From: JAQVXR01 sp050945755
GTDB lineage: Bacteria; Bacillota; Dehalobacteriia; Dehalobacteriales; Dehalobacteriaceae
Length of the DNA: 20,647 bases
Reading direction: 5' to 3'
NCBI GenBank assembly: GCA_050945755.1
Contig: JBMNTN010000034.1
Coordinates: forward strand, 1 to 20,647
This document shows positions 15,075 through 20,647 of the stretch, one piece after another. Within the stretch, counting starts at the first letter, position 1. Each line of letters starts with the position of its first letter. The notes under the pieces were generated by a model. That model was not told where the DNA came from. It saw only the letters and a list, made by a program, of their open reading frames with translations, and did not search any database. The translations under genes were made by a program, and so were the position numbers.

Positions 15075-15114
15075 TGCATATTAATAGAGACCTATAGTCT
15101 CTTGTTTATATGCA
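15075..15114. terminator. Long two-part hairpin between guaA and cas12b
   Basis: TGCATAT (15075-15081) pairs with ATATGCA (15108-15114), and inside it AGAGAC (15086-15091) pairs with GTCTCT (15097-15102) around a five-base loop; four and five unpaired bases separate the two stems. On the minus strand it starts eight bases after the stop of a 24-aa ORF, so a terminator or 3'-protecting structure is plausible, although no T-run follows. The remainder of 14800-15243 shows no further supportable gene, no purine-riboswitch core, and no CRISPR repeat. Confidence 0.4.
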
Positions 15115-15121
15115 AAACTTT

Positions 15122-15196
15122 TCATCTTAATGTTAAGAATGCCAGGTAACCAAGAAAAATAATCATGACACTAAAATAAAATGAGGTTTTAATCAT
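15122..15196 (-). CDS. 24-aa hydrophobic small ORF
   Basis: ATG 15196 lies seven bases after GGAGGT on the minus strand, the best kind of site in this window, and the frame closes at TGA 15124-15122. The peptide begins MIKTSFYFSVMIIFLGYLAF and ends LTLR: a basic N-terminus, one membrane-spanning stretch, and a C-terminal Arg. The shape fits tiny membrane peptides such as KdpF-like subunits or type I toxin peptides; no closer assignment is possible. It is divergent from cas12b, 130 bp away, and followed by a hairpin. Chance occurrence in AT-rich DNA is the alternative; the ribosome binding site argues against it. Confidence 0.4.
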   Translation of the reverse strand: MIKTSFYFSVMIIFLGYLAFLTLR

Positions 15197-15243
15197 TAAT
15201 GTTACCTCCAGATTTTTTATTAATATTAAAATTTCCGATTTTA

Positions 15244-15272
15244 TTAAAAATATACCGAGCGGTTGATATATT
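15244..15272 (+). promoter_or_regulatory. Candidate promoter for the cas12b operon
   Basis: TTAAAA (15244-15249) and TATATT (15267-15272) with 17-bp spacing, about 54 bases ahead of the cas12b start. The surrounding DNA is very AT-rich, so chance matches are likely; this is the best-spaced pair seen. Confidence 0.3.
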
Positions 15273-15325
15273 TTCTAGATAATTTAGGAACGATAATAAA
15301 TGGAATATAAAAGGAGGCGAAAAGA

Positions 15326-18300
15326 TTGAGTGTTAGAAGCATAAAGTTAAAACTTATGACCAATAGTGTAGCTGATTCCCGTGATTTATGCCGGGGCCTT
15401 TGGGCAACTCACCGAATGTTGAATGAAGGTGTTGCCTATTATTTGGACTGGCTTATTCTATTGAGGCAGGATGCTGTAAAAGAAGAAAATAGCGAGCGCA
15501 CATTGGAAGATATAAAGGTAGAGTTATTAAAAAGGATCAAAGAACAACAGAAGCGGAACAGGTGGGATGGGAAAAATGCAGATTATAATCAAATTCTTTC
15601 TGTGTTACGTCAATTGTATGAATTAATCGTTCCATCTTGTGTGCAGAAAAATGGAGATGCACAATCTTTAGCTCGTAAATTTTTAAGTCCATTAGTTGAT
15701 CCGGATAGTCAGGGGGGAATGGGGGTATCGAAGGCCGGGCGAAAACCAAGGTGGAAGAAATTGCGGGAGGTGGGCGATCCTAGATGGGAGGAGGAATATG
15801 CCAAAGACCAGGCGAAAAAAGCAACCGATCCCACATCAGCAATTTTGGAAAGTTTGGAGGGCTTTGGACTTAAGCCTTTATTTCCTTTATTTACAAATAC
15901 GTTAACAAATGTGAATTGGCTGTCTCTTAGTAAAGGACAATTTGTTCGCAATTGGGATCGAGATATGTTTCAACAAGCAATTGAGCGTTTGTTATCATGG
16001 GAATCTTGGAATCACAGAGTATTGGATGAGAGAAGAAAACTGGAAAATAAAATTAACGAATATTATGACAGATATTTTGCCGGGGAAGATGATTTCTTAA
16101 ATAGACTGCAAAAATACGAACAAGAGAGAGCCATGCAATTGGAAAGAGTTACGGGTAATATATCGGACACTTATCGGATCAGTATTAGTTCTGTAAGAGG
16201 CTGGGAAAAGATTTATGAGAAATGGTTGAAAAAGTCTTATCCAACTGAAAAAGAACTATGGGATGTAGTCAGTTCTGTTCAGCAAGATATGCCAGATGGT
16301 TTTGGAGATCCCCAACTATATAAATTTTTAACCCGAACTGAAAATCGTCCCATTTGGTCCGGAGGCAAGGAAAGGGCTACTTTACTAAAACATTATGCCA
16401 TATATAATGCATTACAGGACAAATTAGAACGAGCAAAAAACCAGGCCACTTTTACGTGGACTGACCCTATTTATCATCCCTTATGGTTGCGACTAGATGC
16501 ACGTGATGGAAATTTTTATACATATCTTATTAAAAAAGAGGGCACAGACTGCTATGTAATCCTTGACCGTTTGCTTTGGCCAAATGAAGATAAATGGGAA
16601 GAACGAAAAAAAATCACTGTACCTATTGCTCCTTCTCAACAAATTGAACGAAAAACCAGGAATGGTGGTGCCCAATATTTGGATCTCTTAGATAATCTAA
16701 AAGGGAAACAACAAATAATTTACCGGGATTATAGCTCTGAGATACCGTTTGATGGTGTTCTTGGGGGAGCAAAGCTGCAGTTTGAGAGAAGGCATTTGGA
16801 AAAATTTTGTGACAGACTGGAAGAAGGGAAAATCGGTCCGGTCTACCTGAACGTTTCCATTGATTTAAATCCTTTGCAGGAAATAAAAAATGGGAGGTTG
16901 CAAACACCTTTAGGAAAAGTATTAAAAGTTTATCCGACTGAATATCCTAAAGTGGTCGACTTTAAAGATGAAGAATTAAAAGAATGGGCTAAGAAATTCA
17001 TAGAAAAACCAAACATAGGAGTAAATTCTTTGACTGAAGGTTTTCGCGTGATGTCGGTTGATCTTGGCCAACGGACCTCAGCTGCAGTTTCGATTTTTAA
17101 AGTAACTAGAAATAAGCCACCAGAAGATAATAAAATATATTTTGAAATAGCAAACACAGGTTTATATGCCACCCATTGCCGCAGTTTATTACTGAACCTT
17201 CCAGGGGAATCCCCTGACCGTAAAGTTGAGGAGAAGAGGAAGGAGAGAAATGAAGCCTTCCGAGCGGTTAGGTTTCAAGTAAGACTGCTTTCCCAAATTT
17301 TACGCTTACATACAAAAGAAACTAGAGAAGAGCGGTTGAGCGAGATTAAAAACATATTAAAAAGTATTACTGATTATCAACTTTGGGATAACAAGCTGAA
17401 GGAGATATGGAGGCAAGGATTCTATATATTGATTAATAAAGTAAATTACAGCAAAGATGAATGGAAAAAAGAGATTATTACTGTTCATCGAAAAATGGAA
17501 GCACAGGTAGGGGTAGCAGTTAGTAAATGGAGAAAATCATTAAGAAAAGTGAATAAAGAACGAAGGGGTTTAGCCGGTCTTTCCATGTGGAATGTAGAAG
17601 AGCTTAATCAAACCAGGAAACTTCTAATCTCTTGGAGTAAGCGGTCGCGAACTCCAGGAGAGGCAAACCGAATTGGAGATGAGGAAAAGTTTGGCTTACA
17701 TCAATTGACCCATTTACAAAACTTGAAAGATGATCGATTGAAACAAATGGCTAATTTAATTGTAATGACTGCTTTAGGATATAAATATGATCAAAAAAAC
17801 AACAGGTGGATGGAAGCTTACCCAGCATGCCAAGTAATTATGTTTGAAGACCTTTCCCGGTATCGTTTTAAAATGGATCGTCCTCGACGGGAAAATTCCC
17901 AATTAATGAAGTGGGCTCATCGCAGTATACCTCGAACTGTTCAAATGCAGGGAGAGATATTCGGCCTACAGGTGGGTGATATGTACTCTGCATTTTCTTC
18001 CCGTTTTTATGCTAAAACGGGGGCACCGGGTATTCGTTGCCGTGTGTTAAAGGCACAGGAACTTAAGGACAGTTTTATCAAAGAAAAATTAATTCAAGAT
18101 AAGTTTATTAAAGAGGAACAATGGTCCAGGCTCCAACCGGGGGATATTATCCCTTGGAGAGGTGGGGAACTGTTTGCAACTTTAGACCCCAATGATAGGA
18201 ACAAAATAATAAGTATTCATGCTGATATCAATGCAGCTCAAAATCTTCAAAGAAGGTTTTGGATGCACAGAGATGAGCTGTTTCGCATATCATGCAAACG

Positions 18301-18688
18301 CTTCGTTCAAAATGGAGAAGATATTTGTGTTCCGAATTATATGACCGACCGATGGAAAAAGCTTATGGGAACAGGATACTTTATCAAGGATAACAATCGG
18401 GATAAATTAGAAGTATATAACTGGGTGAAAATGGCAAAAATAAAAGTAAAAACTACCCCTTCTGAGGAAGTGCCGGATATCACCGATATAGAAGATATCG
18501 AGGATATGGAAGAGATTAAGCAAGCAATTGAAGAAGATTTGGAAAACAGAGGCGAATATGTAACATTGTTTCGAGATTGTAGTGGTACGTTCTTCCCAAG
18601 AAATCATTGGATTCCACAAACTCAATTTTGGTCAATCGTTAAAAGTATGATTGAGAAATGTATGCGTGAAGCTATCTTAACAATTTGA
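15326..18688 (+). CDS. cas12b: Type V-B CRISPR effector nuclease Cas12b (C2c1)
   Basis: A 1120-aa single-protein effector that, with crRNA and tracrRNA, recognises and cuts DNA using one RuvC active site. The three split RuvC motifs carry the expected acids: Asp579 in VMSVDLGQRTS (RuvC-I), Glu841 in VIMFEDLSRY (RuvC-II) and Asp967 in HADINAAQNL (RuvC-III), matching positions near 570, 848 and 977 in the well-known Alicyclobacillus protein of 1129 aa. The N-terminus (SVRSIKLKL...) and total length fit Cas12b and not Cas12a, which is longer and lacks the DLGQRTSA-type motif. An acidic low-complexity stretch, DITDIEDIEDMEEI, starts at residue 1051. The TTG start at 15326 has a perfect AAGGAGG eight bases upstream. 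It is followed 24 nt later by cas4-cas1, so one operon is likely. Confidence 0.95.
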   Translation: MSVRSIKLKLMTNSVADSRDLCRGLWATHRMLNEGVAYYLDWLILLRQDAVKEENSERTLEDIKVELLKRIKEQQKRNRWDGKNADYNQILSVLRQLYELIVPSCVQKNGDAQSLARKFLSPLVDPDSQGGMGVSKAGRKPRWKKLREVGDPRWEEEYAKDQAKKATDPTSAILESLEGFGLKPLFPLFTNTLTNVNWLSLSKGQFVRNWDRDMFQQAIERLLSWESWNHRVLDERRKLENKINEYYDRYFAGEDDFLNRLQKYEQERAMQLERVTGNISDTYRISISSVRGWEKIYEKWLKKSYPTEKELWDVVSSVQQDMPDGFGDPQLYKFLTRTENRPIWSGGKERATLLKHYAIYNALQDKLERAKNQATFTWTDPIYHPLWLRLDARDGNFYTYLIKKEGTDCYVILDRLLWPNEDKWEERKKITVPIAPSQQIERKTRNGGAQYLDLLDNLKGKQQIIYRDYSSEIPFDGVLGGAKLQFERRHLEKFCDRLEEGKIGPVYLNVSIDLNPLQEIKNGRLQTPLGKVLKVYPTEYPKVVDFKDEELKEWAKKFIEKPNIGVNSLTEGFRVMSVDLGQRTSAAVSIFKVTRNKPPEDNKIYFEIANTGLYATHCRSLLLNLPGESPDRKVEEKRKERNEAFRAVRFQVRLLSQILRLHTKETREERLSEIKNILKSITDYQLWDNKLKEIWRQGFYILINKVNYSKDEWKKEIITVHRKMEAQVGVAVSKWRKSLRKVNKERRGLAGLSMWNVEELNQTRKLLISWSKRSRTPGEANRIGDEEKFGLHQLTHLQNLKDDRLKQMANLIVMTALGYKYDQKNNRWMEAYPACQVIMFEDLSRYRFKMDRPRRENSQLMKWAHRSIPRTVQMQGEIFGLQVGDMYSAFSSRFYAKTGAPGIRCRVLKAQELKDSFIKEKLIQDKFIKEEQWSRLQPGDIIPWRGGELFATLDPNDRNKIISIHADINAAQNLQRRFWMHRDELFRISCKRFVQNGEDICVPNYMTDRWKKLMGTGYFIKDNNRDKLEVYNWVKMAKIKVKTTPSEEVPDITDIEDIEDMEEIKQAIEEDLENRGEYVTLFRDCSGTFFPRNHWIPQTQFWSIVKSMIEKCMREAILTI

Positions 18689-18712
18689 AAGAAGGGGAGC
18701 GGAGATCAATTA

Positions 18713-20380
18713 ATGGCAGCCATCCCGGTTCGGATGTTAAATGAGTTAAATTACTGCGAACGACTGTTTTATATTATGCATGTGCAAGGTTTCTTTGAAG
18801 AAAGTCCCGATACGATTGAAGGAACAGCACAGCATCAGAGAGCAGAGGCACGTCGCAAAAAAGGCAGTATATCTGGCGAGGATATGTGGGGACAAGCTCC
18901 ATTAAGTTTATATCTAGGCAATGAAGAATTGGATATTGTGGGAAAACTTGATGCTATTGCCTTCGAAGATGGAAATTGGGTTCCCGTGGAAGCAAAACAT
19001 TCTTCTGCCCCGGACAGGCGGGAACTCTTTCATTATTTTGAATTTAGCCTTGCCGGAAACGCATGGCCTAATGACCAAATTCAATTATGTGCTCAAGGCT
19101 TATTACTGCGGGGGAACGGATATTGTTCAGATTTCGGTTATCTCTATTATAGAGGGAATCGAAAAAGGATTCGTGTAGATTTTACTGATGACCTGAGAAA
19201 AGCTACTGTAGCTTGTATTATGAAGGCAAGGGAATTGCAGTCTGTGAATATTATGCCAAAACCCTTGTGTGATTCTAATAAGTGTTTTCGTTGCTCCATG
19301 AATTATGTCTGTCTTCCTGATGAAACAAATTACTTAATTGGTGCGAGCACAAATTTAAGAAGAATTGTAACAGAACGTATTGATGGCGGTATGTTGTATG
19401 TGTCGGAACATGGAGCACGGTTGGGAAAGAGCGGAGAATGTTTGGTCGTTAATTACAAGGACGGTCGCACTGAAGAAATACCTATTAAAGATATTATTCA
19501 TGTCACTTTAATGGGTAATGTTCAATGCTCTACCCAATTGATTCATAATCTTTTAGCCAGCGGAATAGGAATCAGCTACTTATCTTCTCATGGTAAACTG
19601 ATTGGGATTACCATACCTCCTTGTGTCAAGAACATTTATTTAAGACAAAAGCAATTTGTAAAATTTCAGCACTCTGAGATATCTTTGAAGTTAGCTTGTT
19701 GGATTGTGTTTGCGAAAATATCTAACCAGCGAACTATGCTTAGGCGAAATGGGGTTCCAACGAAAAAGGTGCTTTCAGAAATGAAGGATTTGAGAGATAA
19801 AGCATTGGTTGCCCCAAATCTTGATACCTTGCGGGGATTGGAGGGAAGAGCCGGCCGTTTATATATGGAAACCTTCCCTGGAATGCTGAAGGAAAATGAA
19901 ATTGATAATCATAAACTTATGAGTGGAAGAAATCGCCGACCGCCAAAAGACCCGGTGAATGCATTATTATCTCTGGGTTATACCCTTTTAGTGAGAGATG
20001 TCATGGCGGCATGTGTGGGAGTAGGTTTAGATCCGCTTTTTGGTTTTTATCACCGTATTGAACCTGGGAGACCGGCTTTGGTTTTGGATTTAATGGAACC
20101 ATTTCGTTCATTAATAGTAGACAGTACCGTAATTCGGGTATTAAATACCCAGGAGATTACATTATCTGATTTTTATTGGGGTAAAGACAGTTGCCAATTA
20201 AAAAATTCAGGCAGAAATGTGTTTTTTTCTGCTTATGAACGTCGGATGCATGATAAGATAAAACACCCTCTATTTAATTATCAAGTAAGTTACCGGAGAA
20301 TATTAGACTTGGAAGTTCGCTTGCTGGCCAGATTTTTAGAAGGTGAATTGGCAGAATATCATCCATTGACTACGAGATAA
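18713..20380 (+). CDS. cas4-cas1: Cas4-Cas1 fusion, CRISPR adaptation protein
   Basis: A 555-aa fusion typical of type V-B loci, used to select, trim and integrate new spacers with Cas2. The N-terminal Cas4 half (about 1-205) has a RecB-like nuclease core with Asp80 in KLDAI and Glu93/Lys95 in VPVEAKHS, plus cluster-type cysteines: Cys15 near the start and Cys186, 191, 194 and 200. The Cas1 half begins near LYVSEHGARLGKSGE and has the metal-binding set Glu377 (GLEGRAG), His447 (GFYHRIEPG) and Asp459/Glu462 (VLDLMEPF). All expected catalytic residues are present. The ATG at 18713 follows GGAG by eight bases. It is placed between effector and cas2, the canonical order. Confidence 0.95.
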   Translation: MAAIPVRMLNELNYCERLFYIMHVQGFFEESPDTIEGTAQHQRAEARRKKGSISGEDMWGQAPLSLYLGNEELDIVGKLDAIAFEDGNWVPVEAKHSSAPDRRELFHYFEFSLAGNAWPNDQIQLCAQGLLLRGNGYCSDFGYLYYRGNRKRIRVDFTDDLRKATVACIMKARELQSVNIMPKPLCDSNKCFRCSMNYVCLPDETNYLIGASTNLRRIVTERIDGGMLYVSEHGARLGKSGECLVVNYKDGRTEEIPIKDIIHVTLMGNVQCSTQLIHNLLASGIGISYLSSHGKLIGITIPPCVKNIYLRQKQFVKFQHSEISLKLACWIVFAKISNQRTMLRRNGVPTKKVLSEMKDLRDKALVAPNLDTLRGLEGRAGRLYMETFPGMLKENEIDNHKLMSGRNRRPPKDPVNALLSLGYTLLVRDVMAACVGVGLDPLFGFYHRIEPGRPALVLDLMEPFRSLIVDSTVIRVLNTQEITLSDFYWGKDSCQLKNSGRNVFFSAYERRMHDKIKHPLFNYQVSYRRILDLEVRLLARFLEGELAEYHPLTTR

Positions 20381-20420
20381 ATATTGATTGTACGAGACAG
20401 TACCGGACAGGAGGAATTAT

Positions 20421-20647
20421 ATGCAGCGATATATATTGGTTAGCTATGATATTTCTGACCAAAAACGCTGGAGTAAAGTATATAAAACTATGAAGGGATT
20501 TGGGGAACATATTCAGTATTCTGTTTTCGTTTGCCAGCTTTCCGATTTACAAAAAGCGAAGCTGAAGGTGAAATTAGAGAGTTTTATTAATCATAATGAA
20601 GATCAAGTAATGCTGGTAGATTTGGGTCCAGCAGGTCAAAAACTATT
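20421..20647 (+). CDS. cas2: CRISPR-associated endoribonuclease Cas2 (partial, cut by window end)
   Basis: The first 75 codons of Cas2. The opening RYILVSYDISDQKRWSKVYK is the Cas2 ferredoxin-fold start, with the conserved Asp after the first strand (SYDISD), followed by GEHIQYSVFVCQLSD, the classic second strand and helix. Cas2 bridges two Cas1 dimers in the integration complex. ATG 20421 follows GGAGG (20410-20414) by six bases, and the gene begins 40 nt after cas4-cas1. About 20 residues are probably missing past the window edge, where the array and tracrRNA are also expected. Confidence 0.95.
   Translation, partial: MQRYILVSYDISDQKRWSKVYKTMKGFGEHIQYSVFVCQLSDLQKAKLKVKLESFINHNEDQVMLVDLGPAGQKL

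Noticed and set aside
15244..15300. Stronger TTGATA...GATAAT promoter for cas12b
   Set aside because: TTGATA (15263-15268) and GATAAT are about 23 bp apart, too far for a standard promoter.
14800..15325. Possible tracrRNA or CRISPR array upstream of cas12b
   Set aside because: No direct repeats with spacer-like spacing and no tracrRNA-like stem of the known Cas12b kind were found; the only strong hairpin (15075-15114) is AT-rich and better explained by the adjacent small ORF.

Overview
The window reads as a chromosome segment of an anaerobic, endospore-forming Firmicute, most likely a clostridial (Peptococcaceae/Desulfitobacteriaceae-like) organism. The case rests on moderate G+C content, strong AGGAGG-type ribosome binding sites, frequent TTG/GTG starts, a pair of CotF-like spore coat genes, several 4Fe-4S proteins, and PF07833/WG-repeat and lipoprotein families common in that group. 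The taxonomic guess is inference; no rRNA or other marker is present.

Layout. 1-2534 (+): the tail of an unknown gene, a secreted FG-GAP-like protein, an ABC-type AAA ATPase, and an unrecognised 343-aa protein carrying an internal GIIGGADGPT motif. 2552-3064 (-): short aromatic-acid-exporter-like membrane protein. 3344-5247 (+): QueG-like 4Fe-4S protein and a secreted copper-amine-oxidase-N/WG-repeat protein. 5398-5478 (+): apparent remnant of a truncated gene. 5491-7385 (-): a TolB-like lipoprotein preceded by a 33-aa hydrophobic small ORF. 7648-8082 (+): VOC-family protein. 8141-9980 (-): two related membrane proteins and an 8Fe ferredoxin-like protein. 10144-10754 (-): overlapping spore-coat gene pair with its terminator. 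10900-12204 (+): rsgA with a promoter, a leader ORF, two mutually exclusive hairpins and a terminator. 12262-14799 (-): an FAD/NAD(P)-binding protein downstream of an unusual guaA. 14800-15325: long intergenic region with a 24-aa small ORF and a hairpin. 15326 to the window end (+): a type V-B CRISPR-Cas operon.

The main system is cas12b (1120 aa, all three RuvC catalytic acidic residues present), then a fused cas4-cas1 gene 24 nt downstream with intact catalytic residues in both halves, then cas2, which runs off the window. This is the canonical type V-B order (effector, Cas4/Cas1 fusion, Cas2), and everything needed for adaptation and interference protein functions appears intact. No CRISPR array and no recognisable tracrRNA lie in the window; both are expected just beyond cas2. 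The second notable item is a GMP synthase whose ATP-pyrophosphatase and dimerisation domains look normal but whose glutamine amidotransferase domain is shortened and lacks the catalytic Cys and His. The third is the rsgA leader, which looks like a translation-sensing switch.
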